A program made the position numbers and the translations under genes. A stretch of 64,000 nucleotides of DNA from NCBI RefSeq assembly GCF_000948285.1, contig NZ_JYBP01000003.1, positions 3,286,001 to 3,350,000 of the forward strand, in the 5' to 3' direction. A model generated the notes under the pieces. That model searched no databases. It saw only the letters and a program-made list of their open reading frames with translations, and was not told where the DNA came from. The DNA comes from Geobacillus kaustophilus (lineage in GTDB: Bacteria > Bacillota > Bacilli > Bacillales > Anoxybacillaceae). This document shows, piece by piece, positions 23,640 to 36,200 of this stretch (positions within the stretch are counted from its first letter, which is position 1; the number at the start of each line of letters is the position of its first letter).

Positions 23640-24914
23640 CTACAGACGGAGCGGGCCGCCCTGTTTCCACTCCTGATCGAGCAAGGCGAAAAACTCTTCG
23701 TTTGACTGCGTCCGACGCAATTTGTTCAAAAACCGCTCGATAAAGTCGGGGGAATCGGCCATCGTTTTGCGGATCGCCCACAGCTTTTCCAAATGTTCTT
23801 TCGGGATGAGCAGCTCCTCTTTGCGCGTTCCTGAACGGCGAATGTCGATCGCCGGAAAAATGCGGCGCTCGGCGAGCGAGCGGTCAAGATGGAGCTCCAT
23901 ATTGCCGGTGCCTTTAAATTCCTCGTAAATGACGTCATCCATGCGCGATCCAGTGTCAATGAGGGCGGTCGCCAAAATCGTCAAGCTGCCGCCTTCTTCG
24001 ATGTTGCGCGCCGCGCCGAAAAACCGCTTCGGACGGTGGAACGCCGCCGGGTCGATCCCGCCGGAGAGCGTGCGCCCGCTCGGCGGAATGACTAAGTTGT
24101 ACGCCCGGGCGAGGCGGGTGATGCTGTCCATTAAAATGACGACATCGCGCTTATGCTCGACTAATCGCATCGCCCGTTCTAAGACAAGCTCGGCCACTTT
24201 AATATGGTTTTCCGGCACCTCATCAAACGTCGAGCTGACGACGTCGCCTTGCACCGACCGCTCGATGTCGGTCACTTCTTCCGGCCGTTCGTCAATGAGC
24301 AAAACGATCAGCTCGACATCCGGGTGGTTCGTGGTGATGCTGTTGGCGATTTCTTTCAGCAGCATCGTCTTGCCAGCTTTCGGCGGCGCGACGATCAAAC
24401 CGCGCTGGCCAAAGCCGACGGGAGCGATCAAGTCGATGATGCGGGTCGACAGCTTGTCCGGCGTTGTCTCCAGCTTCATTTGCCGATTCGGGTAAAGCGG
24501 CGTCAACGCTGGAAAGTGAACGCGCTCCTTGGCGACTTCCGGGTCTTCACCGTTGACCGCTTCGACATGAAGCAAGCCGAAGTAGCGTTCATTTTCTTTC
24601 GGCGGCCGCACTTTGCCGGATACTTTATCCCCGTTGCGCAAATCAAAACGGCGGATTTGGGAAGCGGAAATATAAATGTCTTCCGAGCTCGGGGAGTAGT
24701 TGATCGGGCGCAAAAAGCCGAATCCTTCCGACGGAATGATTTCGAGGATGCCTTCCATGAAAAAGAGGCCGTCTTGTTCGGCACGCGCTTTCAAAATCGC
24801 AAAAATAAGCTCCTTTTTCGTCAACTTGCTGTAGTATGAAATTTTGTATTGTCTGGCGAGCTCATACAGCTCCTTCAATTTCATGTTTTCTAATGCTGCT
24901 AACGTTAATTCCAT
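23640..24914 (-). CDS. rho: Transcription termination factor Rho
   Basis: A 424-residue hexameric RNA-dependent ATPase. An N-terminal helical domain (1-45, with [14 protein letters not shown]) and an RNA-binding cold-shock-like domain (about 50-120, with EGFGFLRP) precede the motor, with P-loop [10 protein letters not shown] near 176-184 and the Q-loop region [16 protein letters not shown]. Length and motifs are normal. It lies between glpX and rpmE as in B. subtilis. The start ATG at 24914 has only a weak ribosome binding site. Confidence 0.97.
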   Translation of the reverse strand: MELTLAALENMKLKELYELARQYKISYYSKLTKKELIFAILKARAEQDGLFFMEGILEIIPSEGFGFLRPINYSPSSEDIYISASQIRRFDLRNGDKVSGKVRPPKENERYFGLLHVEAVNGEDPEVAKERVHFPALTPLYPNRQMKLETTPDKLSTRIIDLIAPVGFGQRGLIVAPPKAGKTMLLKEIANSITTNHPDVELIVLLIDERPEEVTDIERSVQGDVVSSTFDEVPENHIKVAELVLERAMRLVEHKRDVVILMDSITRLARAYNLVIPPSGRTLSGGIDPAAFHRPKRFFGAARNIEEGGSLTILATALIDTGSRMDDVIYEEFKGTGNMELHLDRSLAERRIFPAIDIRRSGTRKEELLIPKEHLEKLWAIRKTMADSPDFIERFLNKLRRTQSNEEFFALLDQEWKQGGPLRL

Positions 24915-25125
24915 CTTGACACCACGCTTTACAAATTTTCCTATTCTCCCATCGTTCGTATTCGGACGTATTGGTCATCAATTCGACAGGCGAAGGGATT
25001 CATTCCGAAGATGATGAAGGCTGATAAATGAAAGAAGTAGAATGGCAGAGCTTATTTTTGCATAAAGTAACACGACTATTTTACCCTTTTTCCCTCTTTT
25101 TAATCAATCTTTTTTTGTTTTCCGC

Positions 25126-25150
25126 GCCGGGCGCCGCTTTGGCGCCCGGC
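25126..25150 (-). terminator. GC-rich hairpin after glpX (possible terminator)
   Basis: A perfect 10-bp stem GCCGGGCGCC/GGCGCCCGGC with a 5-base loop lies 15 bases after the glpX stop codon. On the minus strand it is not followed by T residues, so it is either a weak or Rho-assisted terminator or a 3'-end stabiliser. Confidence 0.5.
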
Positions 25151-25164
25151 CGGATGGCAGGATA

Positions 25165-26127
25165 TCATTTGATGACTAAGTTCGGTTTTTTCTTCAAACT
25201 GTGCCGCCCTTCGATGAAGCGGACCGTGCCGGACTTGGCGCGCATGACGACGGAGTGGGTGAGGCCGTACGCTCCTTTCAGCCGCACGCCGCGCAGCAGC
25301 TCGCCGTCGGTGACGCCGGTGGCGGCAAAAATCGCGTCGTCTCCTTTCACCAAATCATCCATGCGGAGCACTTTGTTGACGTCAATGCCCATTTGTTTGC
25401 ACCTCTCGACTTCATCGTCGTTTTGTGGCAGCAGCTTCCCTTGCAGTTCGCCGCCAAGGCATTTCAAAGCGACCGCCGCCAGTACTCCTTCCGGCGCGCC
25501 GCCCGAGCCAAACAAAATGTCGACGCCGGTATGGTCGAACGCCGTGTTAATGGCGGCGGCGACATCGCCGTCATTGATAAGCTTAATGCGGGCGCCGGCT
25601 TCGCGCAGCTCGTGGATGAGACGCTCATGGCGCGGACGGTTGAGGACAACCGCGACAACGTCTTCAATATCTTTGTTTTTCGCCTTTGCCACCGCCTTTA
25701 AATTGTCGATGATCGGCGCCTCAATGTCAATCATCCCGACCGCTTCCGGCCCGACGGCGATTTTCTCCATGTACATGTCCGGCGCATGAAGCAGATGGCC
25801 GTGGTCAGCGACAGCGACGACAGCCAAGGCGTTCCATCCCCCGGAAGCGACGATGTTCGTCCCTTCAAGCGGGTCGACAGCGACATCGACGCGCGGGCCA
25901 TAGCCGTTGCCGAGCTTTTCCCCGATATACAGCATCGGCGCTTCGTCCATTTCCCCTTCGCCGATGACGACGGTGCCTTTCATCGGCACGGTGTCAAACA
26001 CGTCACGCATCGCCGACGTCGCGGCGTCATCAGCCTCATTCTTTTTCCCGCGCCCCATCCAGCGGGCGGCGGCAAGCGCCGCTGCTTCGGTGACGCGCAC
26101 GAGTTCCATCGATAAGCTTCGTTCCAT
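25165..26127 (-). CDS. glpX: Fructose-1,6-bisphosphatase class II
   Basis: A 320-residue gluconeogenic phosphatase of the GlpX type. Conserved metal-site segments are [15 protein letters not shown] (about 57-71) and [14 protein letters not shown] (about 80-93), with [16 protein letters not shown] and [12 protein letters not shown] later. It removes the C1 phosphate of fructose-1,6-bisphosphate, opposing glycolysis. In Bacillus this gene (ywjI) lies between murAB and rho, as here. Start ATG with GGGAGAACGACG upstream. Confidence 0.95.
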   Translation of the reverse strand: MERSLSMELVRVTEAAALAAARWMGRGKKNEADDAATSAMRDVFDTVPMKGTVVIGEGEMDEAPMLYIGEKLGNGYGPRVDVAVDPLEGTNIVASGGWNALAVVAVADHGHLLHAPDMYMEKIAVGPEAVGMIDIEAPIIDNLKAVAKAKNKDIEDVVAVVLNRPRHERLIHELREAGARIKLINDGDVAAAINTAFDHTGVDILFGSGGAPEGVLAAVALKCLGGELQGKLLPQNDDEVERCKQMGIDVNKVLRMDDLVKGDDAIFAATGVTDGELLRGVRLKGAYGLTHSVVMRAKSGTVRFIEGRHSLKKKPNLVIK

Positions 26128-26161
26128 CGTCGTTCTCCCCTTCCCCTTTGTCGACTGGACG

Positions 26162-27448
26162 TTACGCGTTTTTCACTTGCTCGATTTCTTCATCGGTCAT
26201 TTTTTCGCGCCAAATGGTGGCGCCGATGTCACACAGTTTTTCGACGAGGTTGCTGTAGCCGCGGTCGATATGCTCGACGCCGGTGATCTCCGTCACTCCT
26301 TCGGCCATCAGCCCGGCAATGACAAGCGCCGCCCCGGCGCGCAAATCGCTTGCCTTCACTTTCGCCCCTTGCAGTTTGACGGGGCCGGTGACGATGGCTG
26401 AGCGGCCTTCGACTTTTACATTGGCGTTCATGCGCCGCAATTCATCGACATGCTTGAAGCGGGCGCTGTAAATCGTGTCGGTGACGACGCTTGTGCCGTT
26501 GGCTTTTGTCAGCAGCGCGGTAAACGGCTGCTGCAGATCAGTTGGGAAGCCGGGATAGACGAGCGTCTTGACGTCAACCGCTTTCAAAACATCGGTGCCG
26601 CAGACGAGAATTTGATCTTCCCCCGTCTCCACTCGAACCCCCATCTCACGCAGTTTCGCCGTCAGCGATTCGACGTGCTGCGGGATGACGTTGTCGACGA
26701 TGACTTCGCCATTGGTGGCCGCGGCGGCAATCATGTACGTCCCGGCTTCAATCCGATCCGGGATGATGGCATGGCGGCAGCCCGATAATTTTTCGACGCC
26801 GTCAATGCGGATCACATCGGTGCCGGCTCCTTTGATTTTCGCGCCCATATTCGAAAGCAATGTCGCTACATCGATGATTTCCGGCTCTTTCGCCGCATTT
26901 TCGATAATCGTCCGCCCTTTGGCGCGCACCGCGGCCAGCATGATGTTGATCGTCGCGCCGACGCTGACGACGTCCAAAAAAATGCGGGCTCCGCGCAGCT
27001 CCTCGGCGCGCAAATAAATGGCGCCCTGCTCGTTCGTTACGGTGGCGCCCAGCGCCTCAAACCCTTTGATATGCTGGTCAATCGGGCGCGGACCGAGATG
27101 ACATCCGCCCGGCAAGCCGACAACCGCTTTTTTGAAGCGGCCAAGCATCGCCCCCATCAAATAGTAGGAGGCGCGCAGCTTTTTCACCTTCCCATTCGGA
27201 AGCGGCATGGACACCATATTCGTTGGATCGATGACCGCCTCCTTGCCGTCAAACGAAAACGAGCCGCCGATTTCTTCGATCAAGCTTCCTAAAATATGCA
27301 CGTCGGAAATGTCCGGCAAGCCCTCGATCGTCACCGGCGAATCGGCCAAAATCGCTGCAGGAATCAAAGCGACCGCGCTGTTTTTCGCACCGCTCACTTT
27401 GATCGTTCCCCGCAGCCGATCTCCGCCGATAATTTTCATTTTATCCAT
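26162..27448 (-). CDS. murAB: UDP-N-acetylglucosamine 1-carboxyvinyltransferase (second copy, MurAB/MurZ)
   Basis: A 428-residue enzyme of peptidoglycan synthesis transferring enolpyruvate from PEP to UDP-GlcNAc, the target of fosfomycin. The catalytic cysteine is in [15 protein letters not shown] near residue 118, and [22 protein letters not shown] starts the protein. The place beside tal and glpX matches B. subtilis murAB (murZ) rather than murAA. The frame is open to 27562, but ATG 27448 follows AAGGGAG and fits the family. Confidence 0.94.
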   Translation of the reverse strand: MDKMKIIGGDRLRGTIKVSGAKNSAVALIPAAILADSPVTIEGLPDISDVHILGSLIEEIGGSFSFDGKEAVIDPTNMVSMPLPNGKVKKLRASYYLMGAMLGRFKKAVVGLPGGCHLGPRPIDQHIKGFEALGATVTNEQGAIYLRAEELRGARIFLDVVSVGATINIMLAAVRAKGRTIIENAAKEPEIIDVATLLSNMGAKIKGAGTDVIRIDGVEKLSGCRHAIIPDRIEAGTYMIAAAATNGEVIVDNVIPQHVESLTAKLREMGVRVETGEDQILVCGTDVLKAVDVKTLVYPGFPTDLQQPFTALLTKANGTSVVTDTIYSARFKHVDELRRMNANVKVEGRSAIVTGPVKLQGAKVKASDLRAGAALVIAGLMAEGVTEITGVEHIDRGYSNLVEKLCDIGATIWREKMTDEEIEQVKNA

Positions 27449-27580
27449 CGTCGTCTCCCTTCTTTGCTCGGAAGTTGGCTTCACCATTGGGACGAAAAAG
27501 CAAAGCTGGGCGGGCTCATCACTTCCGGCCTGAACGCGGCAGAGCGAGCCCGCTTCACCCAAGAGGCAAACGGCTTACTT

Positions 27581-28222
27581 TCATTTTTGCCGATTCCAGT
27601 CGGCGAGAAACTTCTCAATTCCTTGATCGGTCAGCGGATGGTTGAACAATTGCATAAGCACTTTGTACGGAACCGTGGCAATATGCGCCCCGCGCAACGC
27701 CGCTTCCGTCACATGGTGCGGATGGCGGATCGAAGCGGCGATGATTTCCGTTTCAATGCCATGAATGTTGAAAATCTCAGCGATGGTGGAAATGAGCTCT
27801 AAACCGTTATGGCCGATGTCATCGAGGCGGCCGAGGAACGGAGAGACGTACGTCGCGCCGGCGCGTGCGGCCAAGAGCGCCTGGTTGGCGGTGAACACAA
27901 GCGTCACGTTCGTTTGAATCCCTTTTTCGCTGAACGCCTTGACTGCTTTTAAGCCTTCCGGCGTCATCGGCACTTTGATCGTAATGTTCGGGGCGATTTT
28001 CGCCAGCTCTTCGCCTTCCGCGATCATGCCAGCGGCATCGGTCGAAATGACTTCAGCACTGACCGAACCAGAAACGATCGATGTAATTTCGCGCAGCCGA
28101 TCATGGAACGATACGTTTTCTTTCGCCACGAGGCTCGGGTTGGTCGTGACGCCGGCCAAAATGCCGAGTTCATGGGCGTGTTTGATTTCTTCCAAGTTGG
28201 CGGTGTCGATAAAAAATTTCAT
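27581..28222 (-). CDS. tal: Transaldolase (TalC / fructose-6-phosphate aldolase type)
   Basis: A 213-residue small transaldolase. The Schiff-base lysine is in [15 protein letters not shown] near residue 84; [35 protein letters not shown] opens the protein. It links glycolysis to the pentose phosphate pathway, which suits its place between fbaA and murAB. Start ATG with AAGGAGGGTCCAGC upstream. Confidence 0.94.
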   Translation of the reverse strand: MKFFIDTANLEEIKHAHELGILAGVTTNPSLVAKENVSFHDRLREITSIVSGSVSAEVISTDAAGMIAEGEELAKIAPNITIKVPMTPEGLKAVKAFSEKGIQTNVTLVFTANQALLAARAGATYVSPFLGRLDDIGHNGLELISTIAEIFNIHGIETEIIAASIRHPHHVTEAALRGAHIATVPYKVLMQLFNHPLTDQGIEKFLADWNRQK

Positions 28223-28297
28223 GCTGGACCCTCCTTGTTATTCGTTGCACACGCAAAGGCAGCCGCGCGGCGGCCAAACGCCGCCCGCGAAGCCGAT

Positions 28298-29161
28298 TCA
28301 TCGCGCTGCTTTTCCGGACGAGCCGAACTCGCGCATTTTGCCGATGACCGTCGCTTTGATGGCATCGCGGCCCGGGCCGATGATTTTGCGCGGATCATAG
28401 ACGTTCGGGTCTTTCGCGAGCAGTTCGCGGACGACTTTGGTAAACGCCATTTGGTTTTCGGTATTGACGTTGATTTTCGATGTGCCAAGGGAGATCGCGC
28501 GTTGAATTTGTTCGGTCGGAATGCCGGTGCCGCCGTGGAGCACAAGCGGAACGCCGGTTAAATCGCGGATTTGCTCCATTTCGGCAAATCCAAGCTTCGG
28601 CTCTCCTTTGTACGGGCCGTGTACAGAGCCGAGCGCCGGAGCGAGACAGTCGACGCCTGTCCGTTTGACAAGCTCTTCGCACTCTTTCGGGTCGGCGTAA
28701 ATGATCCCTTCTCCGACGACGTCGTCTTCCTGCCCGCCGACGATGCCGAGTTCCGCTTCGACCGAAACGCCGCGCGCATGAGCATATTCAACGACTTGCG
28801 AGGTGATGCGGACGTTTTCTTCAAATGGATGGTGGGAGGCGTCAATCATAACCGAGGTGAACCCGGCGTCAATCGCCGCTTTGCATTTTTCAAAGCTCGA
28901 TCCATGGTCGAGATGGATGGCGACCGGAACGGTGATGTTCATGTCTTCCATTAACCCTTTGACCATATTGACGACCGTTTTGAATCCGCTCATATAGCGG
29001 GCCGCCCCTTCGGAGACGCCGAGAATGACCGGCGATTTTTCCTCTTCGGCCGCCGCTAAAATGGCTTGTGTCCATTCCAAGTTGTTAATGTTAAATTGAC
29101 CGACCGCGTATTTGCCGCGCAACGCCTCGTTGAGCATCTCTTTCATCGATACTAACGGCAT
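28298..29161 (-). CDS. fbaA: Class II fructose-1,6-bisphosphate aldolase
   Basis: A 287-residue zinc aldolase cleaving fructose-1,6-bisphosphate to the two triose phosphates. Zinc and substrate residues are in [15 protein letters not shown] (about 78-92), ALGSVHGPY and [14 protein letters not shown] (about 204-217). The frame is open to 29227, but ATG 29161 has AAGGAGGATG upstream and gives [10 protein letters not shown], as in Bacillus. It follows spo0F and precedes tal. Confidence 0.96.
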   Translation of the reverse strand: MPLVSMKEMLNEALRGKYAVGQFNINNLEWTQAILAAAEEEKSPVILGVSEGAARYMSGFKTVVNMVKGLMEDMNITVPVAIHLDHGSSFEKCKAAIDAGFTSVMIDASHHPFEENVRITSQVVEYAHARGVSVEAELGIVGGQEDDVVGEGIIYADPKECEELVKRTGVDCLAPALGSVHGPYKGEPKLGFAEMEQIRDLTGVPLVLHGGTGIPTEQIQRAISLGTSKINVNTENQMAFTKVVRELLAKDPNVYDPRKIIGPGRDAIKATVIGKMREFGSSGKAAR

Positions 29162-29369
29162 GGTTACATCCTCCTTAGCTGATCGTCGTCTTTGTCGCCC
29201 TGGCGGTGACTGGGTCCACAGGCGCAAAATCCATCTACGTTATAAGCATACCAACTTGCCGGCAAAACGGCAACATTTCCACCCTTTATTCTCCTAAAGA
29301 CGACAGCGTCATCCATCTCCATCGATGCGCTTTCTTTGCCAAAGGAAAGCCGCTCGTCGATGGCGCTGT

Positions 29370-29732
29370 CTAGGCGGTCATGTGTTTTTTGACGGCAGCG
29401 CGCAAATCGTCAATATCAAACGGCTTGGCAAAATGCATCAGCGCCCCGAGCTCTTTCGTTTCTTGAATCATATCGAGCTCCCCGTAGGCGGTCATGATGA
29501 TCACCTTAACATCCCGATCAATCTCTTTCAACCGTTTTAAAATTTCAATGCCGTCCATGCCAGGAATTTTCATATCAAGAAGCACAAGATCCGGGTGATG
29601 TTTGCGGGCGATTTCGAGCGCCTGCATGCCGTTGGCGGCCTGATACGTTACATATCCCTCTCGCTGAAACACTTCGTTGAGCAAAATGCGGATGCCGTAT
29701 TGGTCATCGACAATTAAAATTTTGTTCCCCAC
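29370..29732 (-). CDS. spo0F: Sporulation initiation phosphotransferase Spo0F
   Basis: A 120-residue stand-alone receiver domain of the sporulation phosphorelay. It takes phosphate from the sensor kinases and passes it to Spo0B. The acidic pocket is Asp9-Asp10, the phosphorylated residue is Asp53 ([11 protein letters not shown]), and the conserved lysine is in HFAKPFD near 103. [13 protein letters not shown] matches the Spo0B/kinase contact helix of B. subtilis closely. A sigma-H-like promoter lies upstream at 29770-29799. Confidence 0.96.
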   Translation of the reverse strand: MGNKILIVDDQYGIRILLNEVFQREGYVTYQAANGMQALEIARKHHPDLVLLDMKIPGMDGIEILKRLKEIDRDVKVIIMTAYGELDMIQETKELGALMHFAKPFDIDDLRAAVKKHMTA

Positions 29733-29769
29733 CGTTATGCACCTCTATTCCCTGTTTTCTCTCTATTAA

Positions 29770-29799
29770 TGTTTCGCATTTGGCAAACCCATTTCCTGC
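29770..29799 (-). promoter_or_regulatory. Possible sigma-H promoter of spo0F
   Basis: Minus strand: GCAGGAAAT (29799-29791) matches the sigma-H -35 consensus. It is followed at the right distance by TGCGAAACA, a weaker -10 match, about 40 bases before the start. B. subtilis spo0F has a sigma-H promoter, so the placement is reasonable. Confidence 0.4.
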
Positions 29800-29827
29800 T
29801 TGCTTTTCTTGTTGTTTGCCGATTTTG

Positions 29828-29833
29828 TATAAT
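29828..29833 (+). promoter_or_regulatory. -10 element upstream of ywjG
   Basis: A perfect TATAAT lies 23 bases before the ywjG start on the plus strand. The -35 region is poor (TTTCTT at 17 bases), so promoter strength is uncertain. It is divergent from spo0F. Confidence 0.45.
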
Positions 29834-29855
29834 AGCGGCGAAGGGAGGCCGAACC

Positions 29856-30377
29856 GTGAAAATTTTAACGACGCAAACGATCGGATTGTTGCAAAAAATC
29901 GCCGCTGACGAAGAATGGGCGCTTGAAGACGGGGCGCGCCTGCTCGCTCAGGCCGCCATCGGTGATGGGCGCATTTGGCTGTATGGCATTGGTGAACTCG
30001 ATGCGGTCGTCACCGCCGCGCTTCTTGGCCCCGATCCGCTGCCGAAAGCAAAACGGCTTGAGCCGACAGCAACCGATGACTGGCAGGAAACGGACCGAGC
30101 GCTTCTATTTGCCCGCTTTTCCGCCGATTCTGAGGCCATTCGCCTCGTCGAACGGCTGCAGGCGCACGGCGTCGATGCAGTGGCCGTCGCGGCGCTCGTC
30201 AAGGATGAACCCGGGCTGGCCGATATGGCCACCGTCTTTATCGACAGCAAACTTTCCCGCCCGCTCGTGCCGACTGAAGACGGCCGCCGCATCGGCATGC
30301 CGACGATCATCACCGCTTCATTCATCTACTACGGACTGCGCGTTTTGCTCGATGAAATTTTGGCGGAATATGAATAA
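29856..30377 (+). CDS. ywjG: DUF2529 protein YwjG
   Basis: A 173-residue protein of the DUF2529 family, possibly with an SIS-like fold (DGRIWLYGIGELDAVVTAALLGPDPL near residues 28-53; ATVFIDSKLSRPLVPTEDGRRIGMPT later). No reaction is known to me. The GTG at 29856 is the start because GGGAGG lies 7 bases upstream; the frame upstream of it holds promoter DNA. It is one of the few plus-strand genes in this part, lying between spo0F and pyrG as in B. subtilis. Confidence 0.85.
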   Translation: MKILTTQTIGLLQKIAADEEWALEDGARLLAQAAIGDGRIWLYGIGELDAVVTAALLGPDPLPKAKRLEPTATDDWQETDRALLFARFSADSEAIRLVERLQAHGVDAVAVAALVKDEPGLADMATVFIDSKLSRPLVPTEDGRRIGMPTIITASFIYYGLRVLLDEILAEYE

Positions 30378-30487
30378 CAGCCGCCATTACGACCGGCCAA
30401 AGGCAAAGAGGTATAGAAACCGCCCAAAAAACGGCGCCTGATCAATGGGCATCGTGCTTGAGAAGATGAAAAATATCCAAAAAAGAA

Positions 30488-30541
30488 AGGGGGCTGAACC
30501 CAAAAGGCCGTTCTACGGCTTTTTTGGGACAGCCCCTTTTT
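30488..30541. terminator. Bidirectional terminator between ywjG and pyrG
   Basis: An 18-bp interrupted stem is built from GGGGCTG/CAGCCCC, CCCAAAA/TTTTGGG and GCCG/CGGC. It has T-runs on the plus strand (30537-30541) and, less pure, on the minus strand (30481-30488 read in reverse). It stops both convergent genes and belongs to a family of similar hairpins in this window. Confidence 0.88.
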
Positions 30542-30543
30542 CG

Positions 30544-32175
<1,632 letters not shown>

Positions 32176-32199
32176 TCAGTGTTTGCGAAAGGCGCAAAT

Positions 32200-32233
32200 A
32201 AAAAACGCTCCGCTTACCGTACGTAAGGGAGCG
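32200..32233 (-). promoter_or_regulatory. pyrG leader attenuator (terminator sensing CTP)
   Basis: Minus strand: CGCTCC and CTTAC pair with GTAAG and GGAGCG (one bulge), followed by TTTTTT: an intrinsic terminator 60 bases before pyrG. Its 5' arm has the pyrimidine run CTCCCTT. In B. subtilis, low CTP causes repeated G addition at the transcript start. The resulting poly-G end pairs with this arm and prevents termination. All required parts are present here. Confidence 0.88.
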
Positions 32234-32253
32234 ATCAATTTGTTCGTTTTCAA

Positions 32254-32295
32254 GAGCCCAACACACATTGTACCGGGTTCTCCTAGCAAAGTCAA
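32254..32295 (-). promoter_or_regulatory. pyrG promoter with GGGCTC start site
   Basis: Minus strand: TTGACT (32295-32290), 17-base spacer, TACAAT (32272-32267), then 7 bases and GGGCTC (32259-32254) as the predicted first transcribed bases. The start GGGC is the sequence needed for reiterative G addition when CTP is low. Confidence 0.88.
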
Positions 32296-32299
32296 GCGG

Positions 32300-32848
32300 T
32301 TATTCGTCTTCCTCCGGCTCTTCGAGATCAAGCTCTTCATCAAGCGGCGCATCGTCCAGCTCAAACTCTTCATCGCCGAGAATGTCATCGTCAAACGCGA
32401 CATCTTCGTCCAGATCAAATTCTTCATCCTCCAAGAGCTCGTCTTCATCCAACTCGAGCTCTTCCTCATCATATTCATCCAAATCGTCGTAATCGAGATC
32501 TTCATCTTCAAGCAACTCATCGTATTCATCGTCAAGCGCTTTTTTCTTCTTCTTCGGCTTGACGATCGTCACCGTTTCGTCTTCTGTCTGGTCAAACGGA
32601 TACCACGCGCGCAATCCCCAGACGTTTTCCCCAACGCAAATAAACCGGCCGTCGATGTTTAAATCGGTGTAATATTGGGCCAGCCGCGCCTCCACCTCTT
32701 CTTCCGATATGCCGGCCAGCGCTGCTGCTTCACGAACGAGTTGATCAAACGGCAGCGCCTCCCGCTTGTCAAGCAAAATGAGGTTCGCCAGCTCGACGAA
32801 CGACATCTCCTGCAATTCCTCCGGCGAGTATTGCTGCTGCAGGCTCAA
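32300..32848 (-). CDS. rpoE: DNA-directed RNA polymerase delta subunit
   Basis: A 182-residue protein with an N-terminal winged-helix (HARE-HTH) domain (about 1-85; YSPEELQEMSFVELANLILLD). A lysine patch (VKPKKKKKALDDEYDE) and a very acidic, unstructured C-terminal half follow. Delta displaces RNA from polymerase and speeds recycling. TTG 32848 is preferred as start: AAGGGGAG lies 8 bases upstream and the product begins MSLQQQYSPEEL. A GTG at 32857 overlaps that site. It directly precedes the pyrG promoter. Confidence 0.92.
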   Translation of the reverse strand: MSLQQQYSPEELQEMSFVELANLILLDKREALPFDQLVREAAALAGISEEEVEARLAQYYTDLNIDGRFICVGENVWGLRAWYPFDQTEDETVTIVKPKKKKKALDDEYDELLEDEDLDYDDLDEYDEEELELDEDELLEDEEFDLDEDVAFDDDILGDEEFELDDAPLDEELDLEEPEEDE

Positions 32849-33237
32849 GTTCAGCACTCCCCTTCTATATTAATGAAACAAATGAATGCAAGTGGAATAC
32901 ATACCATTCATTATAAACAAATTGTCGGGGTTTATGCTACCCATTTGCCGAAAAAAGCAAAGGAGGGCAACCCTGCGGCGAGGGCAGCCCTCCTCCCGAT
33001 TCCGACATATCCGTTGTCACAATCACCTTTGTTCACACCGCTCCACTTTTCCTTACGAAGCCCATTCGTCTTCATCTTTTGGCTCAATCCGCATTCCGTT
33101 CTCGTTTCGCCTCCGGCGGGCCAGTACGCCAACAGTCGCTGCCCCTCATTCTACCAATCTGCTAAAGTTCAACGGACCGTTATCCATTGTGATCGAGGCC
33201 GTCCATCGAAAGCTGCGAACAACGGAACGCCCTTGAA
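32849..33237. other. Gene-free spacer between icmF and rpoE
   Basis: This 389-base stretch contains the icmF-side terminator (32950-32994) and, on the minus strand, a perfect TATAAT at 32915-32910. That -10 element with a poor -35 region probably serves rpoE. The 240 bases between the icmF stop codon and the terminator show no gene. Confidence 0.55.
32950..32994 (-). terminator. Terminator downstream of icmF
   Basis: Minus strand: AGGAGGGC and GCCCT segments form an imperfect 14-bp stem (32981-32994 with 32961-32974), followed by TTGCTTTTTTC. It lies about 245 bases after icmF and closes the acyl-CoA cluster before rpoE. Confidence 0.75.
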
Positions 33238-36200
33238 TTACATATTGCGCCGGTATTGTCCGCCGACTTCGTACAAGGCGCGGGTGATTTGCCCGAGGCT
33301 GGCCGTTTTAACCGTTTCCATCAATTCTTCGAAAATGTTGCCGCCGCTGGTCGCCACTTGCTTCAACCGCTCAAGCGCCGGGCCGGCTTTGTCTTTGTTC
33401 CGCTCTTGGAATTCGCGCAAGTTGCGGATTTGCGTTTCTTTTTCTTCATACGTCGCCCGGGCGAGCTGGATGTTGTTCAGTTCCTCCTCTGACGGCGGAT
33501 TCGGGTTTAAGAACGTGTTGACGCCGATGATCGGCAGTTCGCCGCTATGTTTCTTCGTTTCGTAGTAAAGCGATTCATCTTGAATTTTGCCGCGCTGGTA
33601 TTGCATTTCCATTGCACCGAGCACGCCGCCGCGGTCATTTAACCGCTCAAACTCTTGCAGCACCGCTTCTTCAACCAAGTCGGTCAGCTCTTCAATGATG
33701 AACGATCCTTGGAGTGGGTTTTCGTTTTTGGTCAAGCCAAACTCTTTTGTAATAATGAGCTGGATCGCCATCGCCCGACGGACCGACTCTTCGGTCGGTG
33801 TCGTGATCGCTTCATCATAGGCGTTCGTATGCAGCGAGTTGCAGTTGTCATAAATCGCCAACAACGCCTGCAGTGTCGTGCGAATATCGTTAAAATCGAT
33901 TTCTTGGGCGTGCAACGAACGGCCGGACGTTTGAATATGGTATTTCAGTTTTTGGCTCCGTTCGTTGGCGCCGTATTTTTCGCGCATGACAATCGCCCAA
34001 ATGCGGCGGGCGACGCGGCCGATGACCGAATATTCCGGATCGAGGCCGTTGCTGAAGAAAAACGACAAGTTCGGCGCAAAATCGTCAATGTGCATGCCGC
34101 GGCTCAAGTAATACTCGACATACGTAAAGCCGTTCGCAAGCGTAAACGCCAGCTGCGTGATCGGGTTCGCCCCCGCCTCGGCGATATGGTAGCCGGAAAT
34201 CGACACCGAGTAGTAATTGCGAACGCGGTGCTTGATGAAATACTCTTGAATGTCGCCCATCATTTTTAAGGCGAAGTCGGTCGAGAAAATGCACGTATTT
34301 TGCCCTTGATCTTCTTTTAAAATGTCGGCTTGCACCGTGCCGCGCACCGTTTGCAGCGTCCATTCTTTCACTTGTTCATATTCTTCCGGCGTGAGCGGGC
34401 GGCCAAGCTCGGCTTCCTTTTTCTCGACTTGCTGGTCGATCGCCGTATTCATAAACATCGCGAGCAAAATCGGAGCCGGGCCGTTGATCGTCATCGACAC
34501 GGATGTGAGCGGGTCGCACAAATCAAACCCTTTGTACAGCTTTTTCATGTCATCCAACGTGCAGACGCTGACGCCGCTTTCCCCGATTTTGCCGAAAATA
34601 TCCGGCCGGTAGTCCGGGTCTTCGCCATAGAGCGTCACGGAGTCAAACGCCGTGCTGAGCCGCTTCGCCTTGTCTTCTTTGCACAAATAATGGAAGCGGC
34701 GGTTCGTGCGCTCCGGCGTCCCTTCGCCGGCAAACTGCCGTTTCGGATCCTCCCCTTGGCGCTTGAACGGGAAGACGCCGGCCGTATACGGGAACGAGCC
34801 AGGGACGTTTTCTTTATACACCCAACGCAAAATCTCTCCGTAGTCTTTGAATTTCGGCAAAACGACTTTCGGAATGTCCAAACCGGACAACGTTTTCGTC
34901 GTCAGTTCAGTCACGATTTCTTTATCGCGCACTTTCGTGACAAATTGTTTTGCCGCATATTTCGCTTTCGTTTCTTCCCATGTCGCCAAAATGCGCTTCG
35001 ATTCCGGCGTCAATTTCGCCTCATAATCCGCTTTGAGCGTCTCGAGCGCGCGGATGACGTCTTCCGCTTCGCCCCGTTCCTTCGCCGCTTCGATGGCCCC
35101 TTCGATTTGGAAGAGGCGTCGGGCCGCCTCGACTTGCTGCTCGGCGCGGCGGTGGTACGAACGGACCGTTTCCGCGATTTCGCGCAAATAGTAGCGGCGC
35201 TCGTTCGGAATGATAACATTATGCTTTTCGACATTGGCGACCGTTTTCAAGCTTGTTCTCCAATTCGTTCCTGATTTTTGATTGATCGTCTCCACAAGCG
35301 CGACAAAGAGCGTATTCGTGCCTGGGTCGTTAAACTGGCTGGCGATTGTGCCGTACACCGGCATTTCCGAAACATCGCGGTCAAACAGCTGATGGCTGCG
35401 CTGATATTGTTTTTGCACTTGCCGTTTTGCGTCTTCTGACCCTTTGCGCTCGAATTTATTAATGACAATCAAATCGGCATAATCGATCATGTCGATTTTC
35501 TCAAGCTGCGTCGGCGCGCCGAACTCGCTTGTCATGACGTACATCGACACGTCGCACACTTCGGTAATGGCGGCGTCGCCTTGGCCGATCCCGCTCGTTT
35601 CAATGATGACAAGATCAAATCCGGCCGCTTTGACAACCGAAATGGCGTCGCGAATCGCCGGCGACAGTTCCGTGCGGGAATGGCGCGTCGCCAAGCTTCT
35701 CATGTAAACGCGCGGCGAGTTGATCGAGTTCATCCGGATGCGGTCGCCCAACAGCGCCCCGCCCGTTTTTTGCTTCGTCGGGTCGACGGACAAGATCGCG
35801 ATTTTGATATCCGGAATTTCGTTTAAAAAGCGGCGGACGAGCTCATCGGTGAGCGAGCTTTTCCCTGCCCCGCCTGTGCCGGTGATGCCAAGCACCGGGA
35901 CGCGCTTCTCGAGCGCCTTCACTTGTTCGATGGCCGCTTCCGCCGCCGCGGCCGCCTCTTTGTTTTCCCCCTCGGCGCGATATTCGCACAGCGTAATGAG
36001 ACGGGCGATCGCCTGCACATCACCCGACGCGAGCCGTTCGACTTCATCGGTCACCGCCGTCACGGTCGGAAAATCGCACTCCTCAAGCATGACGTTGATC
36101 ATCCCTTGCAAACCGAGGCGCCGTCCGTCTTCCGGCGAGAAAATGCGGGCGATGCCGTATTCGTGCAGCTCTTTGATCTCGCGCGGGATGATGACGCCGC

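Noticed and set aside
34330-35274. Long open frame on the plus strand within icmF
   Set aside because: It lies wholly antisense to the conserved mutase and G-protein domains of icmF and is a codon-bias shadow.
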